A stretch of 33,476 nucleotides of DNA from Acidobacteria bacterium OLB17 (GCA_001567505.1 LLEU01000015.1:1-33476); one strand, 5' to 3'. Shown: positions 1-8,791, counted from the stretch's first letter. Translations and numbers: made by a program. Notes: generated from the letters alone by a model not told the origin.

Positions 1-423
1 CAGCGGGGCGTGGGAACGGGGCCAGGGGCAGCGGTACCGGTACCGGTGCAGGCAGCGGGAACGGCTCAGGCTTTGGTAACGGAAATGGAAATGGAAACGG
101 TGACGGTGATGGCGATGGCGACGATGGCGTGGGCCCACCGCCCGCGTCCGGCCCGACGACCGCGTTGAAGGTGACGTATAAGCCGCGGCCGAGCTATACA
201 GATGCGGCCCGCCAGAATCAGGTTCAAGGCAAGGTGACGCTTCGCGTTACGTTCCTTGCTTCGGGCGGGATCGGTCAAATTTCGACCGTCAAGGGCCTGC
301 CGTACGGCCTGACCGAACAGGCGATCGCGGCCGCACGCGCGATCCGCTTTACCCCGGCAATGGTCAATGGCCAGGCAAGGAGTGTTACGAGGCAGGTCGA
401 ATTTCAGCTTTGCGATCTATTGA
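1..423 (+). CDS. TonB C-terminal domain protein (5' partial, frame broken near its end)
   Basis: This is the end of a protein whose start lies before the window. It opens with a Gly/Asn/Asp-rich linker of GN and GD pairs, then a Pro-rich bridge, then a TonB_C-type domain of about 90 residues. The domain contains GKVTLRVTFLASGGIGQIS and the helix QAIAAARAIRFTPA. Known family role: contacting outer-membrane partners to pass on energy from the inner membrane; many such domains in this kind of genome are of unknown partner. The first frame does not stop at the expected place and would run through a terminator to 755. Shifting frame at 402-405 gives FSFAIY and a TGA at 421-423, the usual end of this domain. 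I therefore end the gene at 423 and infer one extra base. The GTG at 129 is internal to the linker and not a start. Confidence 0.8.
75..128 (+). repeat. GN/GD hexanucleotide tandem repeat (low-complexity linker)
   Basis: Imperfect 6-base units (GGN AAY, then GGN GAY) encode four Gly-Asn pairs and then four Gly-Asp pairs. They form a flexible, acidic linker just before the TonB_C domain. The synonymous differences between units suggest the repeat is kept at protein level. It may vary in length between strains. Confidence 0.7.
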
Positions 424-443
424 TCGCGACCACAACTCACAAT

Positions 444-474
444 AAAAGGCATCCTTTCCGGATGCCTTTTTTTT
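444..474. terminator. Bidirectional rho-independent terminator
   Basis: The perfect stem GGCATCC/GGATGCC (448-454 with 460-466) has a 5-base loop and is followed by eight T on the plus strand. It is preceded by four A, which give a T-run on the minus strand. It sits between the convergent ends of the TonB-C gene (423) and the minus-strand gene ending at 477. It also supports ending the TonB-C gene before it. Confidence 0.9.
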
Positions 475-476
475 AT

Positions 477-749
477 CTAGATAAAGACCACGCTCTGGGA
501 CGACGGTATCTCGAAACGTTTTCGACACCGGATGTTGCGGCAAACGAGCATGTCGTCAACCCGCACCATATAATCCCTCGATCGTGCGAATTCCGCCTTC
601 TGCTGTTCGTTCAGGCCTCGTGGAAGTTCTTTCTTCTTTGTCCTCTTCAGCCAGCGAATATCATAGTCCTGCCGCTCACGGCAGTAGGGACAGGCAAAAT
701 TCGCTTTCTTTATCTCTTGACGCTCGTTGAAGATATCGCGCTCGTTCAT
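477..749 (-). CDS. Small zinc-ribbon-like protein
   Basis: A 90-residue basic protein. Two cysteine pairs, CPYC at residues 20-23 and CRNIRC at 70-75, sit about 46 residues apart and look like a zinc ribbon. The spacer is Lys/Arg-rich. I recognise no named family. A nucleic-acid-binding or metal-binding role is possible but not shown. It is convergent with the TonB-C gene, with a shared terminator between them, and follows the DUF971 gene on the same strand after about 40 bases. Confidence 0.7.
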   Translation of the reverse strand: MNERDIFNERQEIKKANFACPYCRERQDYDIRWLKRTKKKELPRGLNEQQKAEFARSRDYMVRVDDMLVCRNIRCRKRFEIPSSQSVVFI

Positions 750-789
750 ACCTGAATTTTACCACGGGCCCACAGCAACACGGGGGTTT

Positions 790-1080
790 TTATTCCGCGA
801 TCTCACGCAGGTATTGGAAGCTGAAGATCCCGGAGTCGTGCTGATCGGAGAATACGAAATTCAACGCGTAGCGGCCGACGACCGCGGTCGAGGTGATCTT
901 GATATCATCAGGTATCGATTCATCTACGAGCATCTTCTCGCCCGTCCACTCATTGATGCACATTGCGCATGGACATCTCCGGCGGAGAAAGAGTGCGTTG
1001 TAGCGTGTCTGGCTGTCGTCAGACCAGGTGATAGTGAATTCGGTGTCGGATTCTTCGACGATCTGGATCGGTTCGAGCAT
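790..1080 (-). CDS. DUF971 (GBBH-like N-terminal) domain protein
   Basis: A 96-residue protein that is a single DUF971 domain. It has the hallmark cysteine segment CPCAMCINEWTGEKML in the middle, followed by the GRYALNFVFSD strand and the GIFSFQYLREI ending. This domain also forms the N-terminal part of gamma-butyrobetaine hydroxylase and is found fused to, or near, Mrp/ApbC iron-sulfur carrier proteins. That suggests metal or Fe-S binding through the conserved cysteines. The stand-alone form has no settled function. It starts 3 bases after the stop of the upstream membrane-protein gene on the same strand, so the two are probably co-transcribed. Confidence 0.85.
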   Translation of the reverse strand: MLEPIQIVEESDTEFTITWSDDSQTRYNALFLRRRCPCAMCINEWTGEKMLVDESIPDDIKITSTAVVGRYALNFVFSDQHDSGIFSFQYLREIAE

Positions 1081-1083
1081 TTC

Positions 1084-1779
1084 TTAATATGAAGCTTCTG
1101 CGGCCTTCGGAAAGACCTGTCGATAGGCAACGAGGTTCGTCGCCATGATGATCGGTATCGCAAGGTAAACACCCACACAAAATGCGAGGTATCCCAGAAT
1201 GGCGAGTCCGATATTGACCGCGATCAGGCCGGCGACGCCGCCTAGGTTCTTGAGCGTGGCCCGCGCACTAAGTTTGATCGCGTCCCAGGACGAAAGTCCG
1301 CGATCGACGATCAGCGGAAACACGAACATCAGGAGCGAGTGAATACCGACCATCAAGAGAGCCACTATGACGTCAATGACCAACGCTCCTATAAAGGCCG
1401 GAATGAGTTCGTCCGGGCTGATCTTACCTCCGGAGACCGCCATCGCAATGATCGGCAAATAGATCGTCAGCAGCACGACCACGCCGTAAATGAGGCCCGG
1501 AACGAGTATCACAACGACGGCCAACAAGCTTTTCCCAAAATAATCGAAGCCTTTCCAAAGGTCGTTAAAATCCGCACGGCCGCCGTCGAAGACCCTTAGA
1601 TACGCGGTCAGAACGCCGCAGAACATCGCTCCCAGCAGGATATAGAAACTGAATCCGCCTATAAAGAGGCCGATGATCGTGATGGCAAAGAGCAGCCAGT
1701 AATCCTGCTTGATCAGGCGAAAGCCTTCCTTGACACATTCGGCCGGCCGTATCTGTCCCGTCGTAAACTGCAGTTCCAT
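1084..1779 (-). CDS. Multi-pass membrane protein (DUF975/YciC-like)
   Basis: A 231-residue integral membrane protein. It has about six hydrophobic segments, at roughly residues 25-55, 85-115, 125-150, 153-170 and 183-215, with a short soluble N-terminus (MELQFTTGQIRPAECVKEGF). The amphipathic N-terminal helix before paired membrane segments resembles DUF975/YciC-type proteins; this is a resemblance of layout only. No catalytic motif is visible. The gene lies 21 bases downstream of glgP and just upstream of the DUF971 gene, all on the minus strand, so a transcript starting at glgP may include it. Confidence 0.75.
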   Translation of the reverse strand: MELQFTTGQIRPAECVKEGFRLIKQDYWLLFAITIIGLFIGGFSFYILLGAMFCGVLTAYLRVFDGGRADFNDLWKGFDYFGKSLLAVVVILVPGLIYGVVVLLTIYLPIIAMAVSGGKISPDELIPAFIGALVIDVIVALLMVGIHSLLMFVFPLIVDRGLSSWDAIKLSARATLKNLGGVAGLIAVNIGLAILGYLAFCVGVYLAIPIIMATNLVAYRQVFPKAAEASY

Positions 1780-1800
1780 AGGGATCCGTTCTTTAGCGAA

Positions 1801-3979
1801 TCAGTTCTTGTAGATGCGTTCGAGATAATCGCCGACCATGCGGTTCGTGGAGAATTGCGGGGTCAATGTCCCGATCGCCTCGCGCATCATCGAGATCCAG
1901 CGTTTTCGAATGCCGTTCTCGAACTCATAATACGCAGGGATGACCTCGGTTTCCAGCGTCGTGTAGAGAGCATCCGCGTCCTGTCGGTCGATCTCCTCGT
2001 CTGTTCCCGACGCTTCGAGCCCGCCGATCGCAAAGCCGTTCTTACCATTGAAGCCTTCGATCCACCAACCGTCCAGGATCGAAAAATTCAAGGCTCCGTT
2101 CATCGCTGCCTTCATCCCGCTAGTGCCGCTTGCCTCCATCGGACGTCTCGGTACGTTCATCCAGACGTCAACTCCGCGCACAAGGTAGCGGGCAACCTCC
2201 TGGTCGTAATCCTCGATAAAGACCGCACGCCGCTGCCAATTCGAATCGCTGTTGATCCGCAGGAGTTCCTGAAGGACGGATTTCCCGACCTTGTCCTGAG
2301 GGTGCGCTTTTCCGGCGAATACGAACTGCACAGGCCGCTCTTCGTCATCGACCATCTTCAAGAGTCGCGGCAGGTCGGAAAAGATGAGATCCCAACGCTT
2401 ATACTCTGCGACACGCCGTGCAAACCCGATCGTCAGCACTTCGGGAGAGAATAGCGTCGCCGTTTCCTCATTCTCATGAATGGTCTCGACCGTTCCGGCA
2501 TCCTTGGTTGCGGTGCGCCTGCGGACGTACGAGATCAGCAGGCCTTTAAGGGCTTGGTGGGCCGTCCAGATGTCTTCGTCAGGGATATTCCAGATGGCGG
2601 ACGCCCATTTCTCCGTGTTGCAAACGGAAGAATGCCATTCGTCGCCAAGTTCCCGACAATACAAACCCTGAAAGAGCGGCGCGATCCACGTCGGGGCGTG
2701 CACGCCGTTCGTTACCGAAGTGATCGGTACTGCCTCGCGTCGGAGAGGCCAGGGAACATCTTCAGCCAGAGGCCGCGTGAGACGTGGCCGTGTTTCTCGC
2801 TGACGCCGTTCGATGAACGGCACATTCGTATCGCAAGCGGTGTCATCCCGAAATATTCCTTGTCATCGGCAAGATTCGCACGGCCGAGCGCAAGGAATTC
2901 GCTATTAGAGATCTTTAGGGCCTGAAGATACTCTTGGCTGAAACATTCGAGCAGCAGGCCGGGTTCGAAAGTATCGTTGCCTGCGGCGACAGGCGTGTGC
3001 GTCGTGAAAACGCACTGCTTGCGCACGGCCTCTATCGCGTCGGCGAAATTCTTATCCGGATTTCGCAACAGGAATTCGTAAGCGAGCTCGAGCGTGGAAA
3101 AGCCGGCGTGGCCTTCGTTCAGATGATAAACATCAGGCTCGAAACCTATCGCCCTCAGAAGCCTTACTCCCCCGATGCCGAGCACCTTTTCCTGCACGAT
3201 CCGCGTCTCGGAATCGCCGCCGTAGAGATGTCCGGTGATCAGCCGATCGACCTCAGAATTCTCCGGCACATTCGTGTCAAGCAGGTAGAGCGAAATTCGC
3301 CCGACCTTTGCAAGCCAAGCCTGGCATACGACCTCGCGGCCGCGTATGTGGACCGAAACGGTCAGGCGCGATCCGTCCTCCCTTAGGACGGGCGAGAGTG
3401 CGAGCTCGGACTCGAAAAGGTCGTTGTAGGTCTCTTCCTGCCAGCCTTCGTGGTTCACGTGCTGGCGAAAGAATCCGTAGCGGTAAAGGAGGCCGATCGC
3501 CGTTAGCGGGAGATTCATGTCGCTCGCGGATTTGAGATGGTCGCCCGCAAGAATGCCGAGGCCGCCCGAATAGATCGGTAATGAATTATGAACGCCGTAT
3601 TCGGCGCAGAAATATGCGATCTTTGGCGTCGGAGCGAGAGGCGTGCCTTCGTCGGGCGGAACTGCCAAATATGCAGCCTGACGCTCCGCAAAATGCTTCA
3701 GCCGGCCGACATACGCAGGGTCGCAGGCACGCACGCAAAGGCGAAAACTCTCGACGTTCTCCAAAAAAGCGCGCGGCCGCTGCTCACTCTTATCCCAAAA
3801 CCGCGAATCAAGGTCGCGAAAAAAGTGCGACGCCTTCCGGCTGCCATGACCAATAGAAATTCATCGAGATCTCGAAAAGCGGCCTAAGTGCTTCCGGGAT
3901 CCGGCGGTCGATATTGAAGTCAGTTCGAAAATTGGTCGTAGGAGTATCTTGCAGTGCTTCTTGCGCGGTTTCGCTCATA
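1801..3979 (-). CDS. glgP: Alpha-glucan (glycogen) phosphorylase, GlgP type (two frame breaks)
   Basis: It removes glucose-1-phosphate from glycogen or maltodextrin by phosphorolysis, using PLP. The product is about 726 residues, matching the short bacterial/archaeal GlgP class that carries a DUF3417 N-terminus. Visible hallmarks are YFCAEYGVHNSLPIYSGGLG, HLNEGHAGFS, FTTHTPVAAGNDTF, VTNGVHAPTW, FAGKAHPQD and the PLP-site block RRPMEASGTSGMKAAMNG. The ATG at 3979 opens a frame reading MSETAQEALQDTP, which breaks at a 6-A run (3819-3824). Five A would restore VALFRDLDSRFWDKSEQRP and continue into the main frame. A second break at about 2735-2755 separates KMFPGLS from EAVPITSVTNGV, and one missing base would fix it. 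Both look like indel errors rather than decay, because all catalytic blocks are intact. Confidence 0.9.
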
Positions 3980-4102
3980 ATTCTGGCTTGAATGGTACTG
4001 AACGAATATAACGGACGCGAAAGTGAAGAGCAAGAGAACGTAAATTCGCGGCTTTGGCCACGCGCGTCACGAAAGGCCGCCGCGTCGGACTTGAAGGTGG
4101 AG

Positions 4103-4144
4103 GTGAGCGAGTGTCTCCGTGGAATCGGAGATCCGCTCGCTCAC
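4103..4144. repeat. Long imperfect hairpin between the DoxX-like gene and glgP
   Basis: GTGAGCGA at 4103-4110 pairs with TCGCTCAC at 4137-4144. The stem continues through 4111-4113/4134-4136, and TCTCCG (4114-4119) pairs with CGGAGA (4126-4131) around a 6-base loop, with a 2-base bulge. No T-run follows on either strand, so it is not a standard terminator. It could be a REP-like element or an RNA-stabilising stem in the 3980-4180 gap, which otherwise holds nothing I recognise. Confidence 0.5.
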
Positions 4145-4180
4145 GGCCTAAGTTCTTAAGAGGACGCGGTTCCCGGCGGC

Positions 4181-4861
4181 TTATCTCAGCGGGTCAGACA
4201 AAGAGCCGACACGCATCATTCGGTAATGGATCGCGACGACAAAGCCGAAGATCGCACCCAAACCTGCCAAGACAATCGAAGTGCCAAAGTAGTTCGGCAA
4301 ATTGCCGAGCCGTATCGACCATGCAAGCAGTCCGCAAATGATGCCGCCAACAGCAAAGACGATCGGGATCAGGAGCAGTTGAAAGCTGAAACGACGCGTC
4401 CGGCCGTCTCGGTTGAAGAAGATGATCGGCTTCAGGCGATCGTATTCCCAAGCGACCATATACAGGCCTGCGAGAGCCATAAAGATCGTGATCAGCCACG
4501 TTCCCGCGAAGCCAACGCTGTTCGTTAGTACGGCAATATTCAAAATTATCGGGAAGAAAAGCAATGCTCCGATATGCGATGTTCGAGGTATCAAAAGCAG
4601 GATCGCAGCGATGAGCTGCGACCATCCGATGAACTCGTAGTAATAGCCCGTTCCGAGCAGTGCGTTGAAATAATGGCCTACGGGGTTCGAGTCCGGCAAG
4701 ACCGTAAACGGCTTGTGCAGGATCTTCGGAATGCTTGGCGGGATGAAACCGACCGCGATGATGCACCTCGTGAACGCCGTAAAGAGCTGCGTCCACCATT
4801 TCCGCGTGACGGCCGCGTGGATCTTGTCAAGTGTGTCTTCAATTCGCATATCAACCACCAT
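4181..4861 (-). CDS. DoxX-like integral membrane protein
   Basis: A 226-residue protein with several membrane segments. A hydrophobic stretch near residues 28-45 contains FIPPSIPKILHKPF, followed by YYEFIGWSQLIAAILLLIPR, FFPIILNIAVL, TWLITIFMALAGLYMVAWEYD and two C-terminal segments at about 157-180 and 190-212. The middle part fits the DoxX-like family, membrane proteins of mostly unknown function, some tied to redox stress. The internal ATG four codons in (MRIEDTL) is an alternative start. It is divergent from mtnA; the 116 bases between them should hold both promoters, but I cannot place them with confidence. Confidence 0.7.
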   Translation of the reverse strand: MVVDMRIEDTLDKIHAAVTRKWWTQLFTAFTRCIIAVGFIPPSIPKILHKPFTVLPDSNPVGHYFNALLGTGYYYEFIGWSQLIAAILLLIPRTSHIGALLFFPIILNIAVLTNSVGFAGTWLITIFMALAGLYMVAWEYDRLKPIIFFNRDGRTRRFSFQLLLIPIVFAVGGIICGLLAWSIRLGNLPNYFGTSIVLAGLGAIFGFVVAIHYRMMRVGSLSDPLR

Positions 4862-4977
4862 TACGAAAAACCGGGCATAAAAAGTTCTGTCTCTTTTGGC
4901 GTCGTGCTCTTTTTCGGTAAGATTCTTACTTTGGCCGGCGGCACGCAGGTCGGGTCAACCGGTTAAGGCGCAATTTT

Positions 4978-6035
4978 ATGAAATTGAATATCATTCCCGT
5001 CCGAAGAAGCGACGCAGGCGTCGAAATGCTCGATCAGCGGCTTCTTCCAACCGAAGAGAAATGGCTCACCTTGAAGACCTATGATGAGGTCGCCAAAGGC
5101 ATCAAAGACATGGTCGTTCGCGGCGCACCGGCGATCGGGGTTTCCGCGGCCTACGGAATGGCTCTCGCGGCAACGGCATTCGTCGGAACGACGGTCGCCG
5201 ATCTCGAGGAAGAGCTTGATTTCGCCGGCGATGTGCTCGGCAAGACGCGGCCCACGGCCGTCAATCTTTTTTGGGCGATCGACAGGATGAAGGCCGCATT
5301 CCAAAAGGCGAAGGCGGAAGGGAAGAGCGTGATCGAGATCAAGGCCGTTCTCGAAGCCGAAGCAAAGGCCATCCACGACGAGGACATCGAGCTCAACGCC
5401 TGATCGCGAAATTCGGCGGGGAACTGATCGAGGACAACTCGACCGTGCTGACGCATTGCAACGCGGGAGCGCTTGCAACTGGCGGCGTTTGGGGAACTGC
5501 GCTGGGCGTCATTCGCGGGGCCGTCGATCAGGGCAAACATATCTCCGTTATCGCCGACGAGACACGGCCATACCTGCAGGGAGCGCGCCTTACCGCCTGG
5601 GAGTTGATGGAGGACGACATTCCGGTTACCTTGATCACCGACAATATGAGCGGGCACGTGATGAAAAAAGGACGTGTGCAGGCCGTCGTCGTAGGCAGCG
5701 ACCGCATCGCCGCGAACGGTGATGTTGCGAACAAGATCGGCACCTATATGGTCGCGGTCCTCGCAAAACGGCACAACATCCCGTTCTATGTCGCCGCACC
5801 GCTCTCGACCGTCGACCTCAACTGCCCGACCGGCGATGACATCCCGATCGAAGAGCGAGATCGCTCCGAGATCACTCACGTCAAGGGCCACCAGCTCGCC
5901 CCGGATGAGGTTGGCATAACGAACTACGCCTTTGACGTCACGCCGAACGACCTCGTGACCGCAATAATCACGGAAAAGGGCGTCGCACGGGCGCCCTATG
6001 TCGAAAGTTTGAAGAGGCAGTTAGAGAATGCTTGA
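4978..6035 (+). CDS. mtnA: S-methyl-5-thioribose-1-phosphate isomerase (frame broken at 5397)
   Basis: A methionine-salvage enzyme that converts 5-methylthioribose-1-phosphate to 5-methylthioribulose-1-phosphate. The N-terminal part runs from [14 protein letters not shown] through [19 protein letters not shown] and the [15 protein letters not shown] segment. The second part has the catalytic cysteine in [19 protein letters not shown] and the catalytic aspartate in [19 protein letters not shown]. Total length is about 352 residues, normal for MtnA. The first frame stops at 5401-5403 right after DIELNA, while the next frame gives [17 protein letters not shown]. Restoring one C at 5396-5398 gives LNRLIAKF, so this is one gene with a one-base deletion. 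No other salvage gene is in the window. Confidence 0.92.
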
Positions 6036-6086
6036 GGCAGGCTCTGAACCGTTAATTTAAGGCTCAAAGTATGGTAAAATTGACTT

Positions 6087-6353
6087 GTGAAGAGCGGAAT
6101 TGCGACCTTTGAGACGATAGCGGAGCTTCAGCGGCTTGCTGAAAGGGCCTTTGTTTATAAGCTCAAAGAGGAGCGTCCCGATATAACACCTCAAGAGATC
6201 GAAGAAGAGGTGGGCAAATGGTACAAGGACCGCCCCGGAGCGGAGTTCGGCGACGGGGTCGCCGCGTCCGTGAATGGCGTAAGCCGAAGTAGACCTAGCA
6301 AACTTTATTCGCTATCTCGAAGAACATTCAAAAGCAGCGATCACACACCTTAA
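6087..6353 (+). CDS. Small antitoxin-like partner of the nucleotidyltransferase gene
   Basis: It starts at a GTG (MKSGIATFETIAELQ). It encodes a short helical, acidic/basic protein with a core of about 60 residues, including ITPQEIEEEVGKWYKDRPGAEFGDG. Proteins with a WY-x(n)-RPGAE-x-GDG ending are, as far as I recall, found just upstream of AbiEii-like nucleotidyltransferases, and that is what follows here. The frame as read runs on to 6353 with an unlikely Ser/Arg-rich tail. One extra G in the 6255-6258 run would instead give GGRRVREWRKPK and a TAG at 6290-6292, which looks more natural. The true C-terminus is therefore uncertain. Antitoxin function is inference from position only. Confidence 0.55.
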   Translation: MKSGIATFETIAELQRLAERAFVYKLKEERPDITPQEIEEEVGKWYKDRPGAEFGDGVAASVNGVSRSRPSKLYSLSRRTFKSSDHTP

Positions 6354-6363
6354 GGCCCTGGGT

Positions 6364-6906
6364 GTGGATTGTGCCGTCGTGGGCGGTATCGCCGTTTCCT
6401 TCCGATCTATCGAAAGAACGACAAAGGATTTCGACCTTGCCGTCGCTGTAACGGACGATGGCCAAGCCGAGGCTCTCGTTGCCAGCATGTCCGAACTCGG
6501 ATACCGCATCGGCTTCGTGCTCGAAAGCGAGGTTGAGGGACGTCTTGCGACCGTTAGATTGATATCCGGCGGCGAACGAGAGATATTCATTGACCTCCTT
6601 TTCGCCTCTTCGGGTATCGAACGCGAAGTGATCGAACGGGCAAACCCCATCGAGATCTTTCCGGGACTAAATGTAAAGGTTGCGTCTCGTCCTGCGCTTA
6701 TTGCATTGAAGGTCCTATCAGCCAACTTCGACACTAGGCCGCAAGATGTCATCGACCTCGGTAATTTGATAAGGTCCGCTTCAGAAGACGAAAGGTCAGA
6801 GGCGTTCGATCTCGTCGATGTGATCACCGCCCGGAAGTACAATAGGCGCAAGAACCTTCGCGCCGACTTGGAAAACTACGTTAAGAATGTCCTCTCCCGG
6901 AAGTAG
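6364..6906 (+). CDS. AbiEii/AbiGii-toxin-like nucleotidyltransferase
   Basis: The protein carries a nucleotidyltransferase-fold signature: CAVVGGIAVSFRSIERTTKD followed by FDLAVAV. The GG and the D-x-D-like acidic pair are where MNT/AbiEii-type enzymes bind nucleotide and metal. A second acidic strand reads REIFIDLLFAS, and the RPALIALKVLSA helix and RPQDVIDLGNLI segment are typical of the family. The listed start is the GTG at 6364. Upstream in the same frame, 6289-6363 encodes VDLANFIRYLEEHSKAAI and more, which looks like the normal N-terminal helix but has no ATG/GTG/TTG. The real start is probably near 6274-6290, and a base error may hide it. Family members are toxins or housekeeping NTases; the target is unknown here. 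Confidence 0.75.
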   Translation: MDCAVVGGIAVSFRSIERTTKDFDLAVAVTDDGQAEALVASMSELGYRIGFVLESEVEGRLATVRLISGGEREIFIDLLFASSGIEREVIERANPIEIFPGLNVKVASRPALIALKVLSANFDTRPQDVIDLGNLIRSASEDERSEAFDLVDVITARKYNRRKNLRADLENYVKNVLSRK

Positions 6907-6969
6907 GTCGCTGCCGCCGATGACGTGCAGCCGTGGCTTTGTTATACTCGTCAGTCATTGGGTAATTTT

Positions 6970-8700
6970 ATGAGCGAACGTGAACAAGTTCCGATGGATG
7001 TTGTGTTCGTTGGTGCAGGGCCGGCGAATCTGGCGGCCGCGCTTCACTTGAAGACACAGCTCAAGCTGCATAACGAGATGGTCGAGAAGGGCCTGAAGTT
7101 CGGCAAGGTAGTCGAGGATCTCGAAGTAGCGATCGTCGAAAAAGGCCCGGCCGTCGGCGCTCATATCCTTTCGGGAGCGGTGATGGACCCGCGTGCGATC
7201 CGAGAATTGATGCCGGATTTCTTGGGCGAAGGCTGTCCGATCGACACTGTCGTGACCGAGGATGCGTTTTGGTATCTCGATGAAAAGAAAGGATTTAACT
7301 CGCCGCTTGTTCCGCCGCCGCTCAAGAATAAGGGCAAGTATATCGTCAGCCTAAGCCGTGTTTGCGAGTGGCTCGGCGAAAAGTGTGAGGCGGCGGGCGT
7401 CAATATCTTTCCGGAGTTCCCGGCGTCCGAGGTTCTGTACGACGAGAACAACGCCGTCATCGGCATCCGCACGGGCGATAAGGGAATCGATAAGGACGGC
7501 CGCAAGAAGGCTAATTACGAGCCCGGCGTCGATATCCTTGCAAAGATCACGGTTCTTGGCGAAGGTTCACGCGGTTCGTTGTCGAAGCAGCTCACCGCAA
7601 GGCTCGGCCTGGACGAAGGCCGCGAGACGCAGGCATTCTCGCTCGGAGTCAAAGAGCTTTGGGAAGTGCCCGCAGGGAATTTTCCCGAGGGCAAGGTCGT
7701 GCACACGCTCGGCTTTCCTTCTGACAGCCGGACGTACGGCGGCGGCTGGATCTACGGCCTCAAGAACAACATGGTCAGCATCGGCTACGTGACCGGCCTT
7801 GATTATGAAGACCCGCTCATTGACCCGCACGCGGAATTCCAGAAATTCAAGACGCACCCGATGGTCGCCCGCGTTCTCGAAGGCGGCAAGATGGCAAAAT
7901 ACGGTGCAAAGACGATAAATACAGGCGGTTGGAACACGATGCCGCAACTGTATTCGGACGGCGTCCTGCTTGTCGGCGAATGTGCCGCGTTCCTTAACGG
8001 CCAACGTATCAAGGGAATTCACCTTGCGATGAAGAGCGGTATGCTCGCGGCCGAAACGATCATTCACGCCTTCGAAAAACAGGATTTCTCAAGTCGAACG
8101 CTTGCCGCGTACGACGAAAAGGTCTTCCACAGTTGGATATACGACGAGCTTCATCCCGTGCGGAATTTTCACGGTGCGTTCCAAAGCGGCCGTTGGCCAG
8201 CCCTCATCAACACCGGCCTGCAGTTCGTCACGGGCGGAATGGCGTGGGGATTTATGCCGAAGCAACACCACGTTCCGGGCTATGAGCGTATGCAGGAACT
8301 GCGCGAACGCGGCGAGAAGGGAACATTCGGCCCGACGGATCATTTGAAGGCCGAACGCTATCGGGAAGTGGCGTTTGACAAGGACCTGACGTTCGACAAG
8401 GTCACGAACGTCTTCCACGCGGGAGTCGCGCATAATGAAGATCAACCTTGCCACCTTCACGTTCTCGATACCGAGATCTGTGCGACGCGTTGCGTCGAGG
8501 AATACGGCAATCCGTGCCAACGCTTCTGCCCCGCGTCCGTGTACGAGATGGAGGACGATCCGAAGAGCGGCCGCAGGGAGCTAAAGGTGAACTTCTCGAA
8601 CTGCGTTCACTGCAAGACGTGCGACATTGCCGATCCGTACCAGATAATCAATTGGATCACGCCGGAAGGCGGCGGAGGCCCGACCTACAAGGGAATGTAG
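6970..8700 (+). CDS. Electron-transfer-flavoprotein:ubiquinone oxidoreductase
   Basis: This membrane-associated flavo-iron-sulfur enzyme passes electrons from ETF (fed by acyl-CoA and other dehydrogenases) to the quinone pool. The N-terminus has the FAD Rossmann motif VFVGAGPANLAAALHLK, with Asn where the third Gly usually is. The middle carries EGSRGSLSKQL and the GECAAFLNGQRIKGIHLAMKSG block. The C-terminus has a 4Fe-4S site made by the cysteine of RFCPASVYEM together with NCVHCKTCDI, and it ends in the family-typical GGGGPTYKGM. Length is 576 residues from the ATG at 6970. An upstream in-frame start at 6925 would add residues that do not look like the family, so I prefer 6970. No etfAB genes are nearby. 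Confidence 0.93.
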   Translation: MSEREQVPMDVVFVGAGPANLAAALHLKTQLKLHNEMVEKGLKFGKVVEDLEVAIVEKGPAVGAHILSGAVMDPRAIRELMPDFLGEGCPIDTVVTEDAFWYLDEKKGFNSPLVPPPLKNKGKYIVSLSRVCEWLGEKCEAAGVNIFPEFPASEVLYDENNAVIGIRTGDKGIDKDGRKKANYEPGVDILAKITVLGEGSRGSLSKQLTARLGLDEGRETQAFSLGVKELWEVPAGNFPEGKVVHTLGFPSDSRTYGGGWIYGLKNNMVSIGYVTGLDYEDPLIDPHAEFQKFKTHPMVARVLEGGKMAKYGAKTINTGGWNTMPQLYSDGVLLVGECAAFLNGQRIKGIHLAMKSGMLAAETIIHAFEKQDFSSRTLAAYDEKVFHSWIYDELHPVRNFHGAFQSGRWPALINTGLQFVTGGMAWGFMPKQHHVPGYERMQELRERGEKGTFGPTDHLKAERYREVAFDKDLTFDKVTNVFHAGVAHNEDQPCHLHVLDTEICATRCVEEYGNPCQRFCPASVYEMEDDPKSGRRELKVNFSNCVHCKTCDIADPYQIINWITPEGGGGPTYKGM

Positions 8701-8726
8701 GCCGCGACAATTTGCTCCAAGATCGA

Positions 8727-8768
8727 GAAACCTCTGCTGGGCCGTCGAGCCTAACAGAGGTTTCCTAT
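8727..8768. terminator. Stem-loop terminator after ETF-QO
   Basis: A perfect 10-base inverted repeat, GAAACCTCTG (8727-8736) and CAGAGGTTTC (8755-8764), with an 18-base loop. It is followed by CTATTTTC. It lies between the convergent stops of ETF-QO and rpoZ and can serve both strands, although the T-run is weak. Confidence 0.7.
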
Positions 8769-8791
8769 TTTCTGAGCTCTTCCCGAAGAAG

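Noticed and set aside
75..128. Hexanucleotide repeat as a possible CRISPR or microsatellite locus
   Set aside because: There are no spacers; it is in frame and encodes a protein linker.
129..755. A 208-residue ORF continuing from the TonB domain to 755
   Set aside because: It reads through a strong terminator and lies antisense to a real zinc-ribbon gene. The normal TonB_C ending is found one frame over with a stop at 421-423.
1801..3979. glgP as a pseudogene or two separate genes
   Set aside because: All catalytic and PLP-site blocks are intact across both breaks; single-base indels fully explain the split.
4862..4977. A SAM-type riboswitch ahead of mtnA
   Set aside because: I could not find the paired stems or conserved core of any SAM riboswitch class in these 116 bases.
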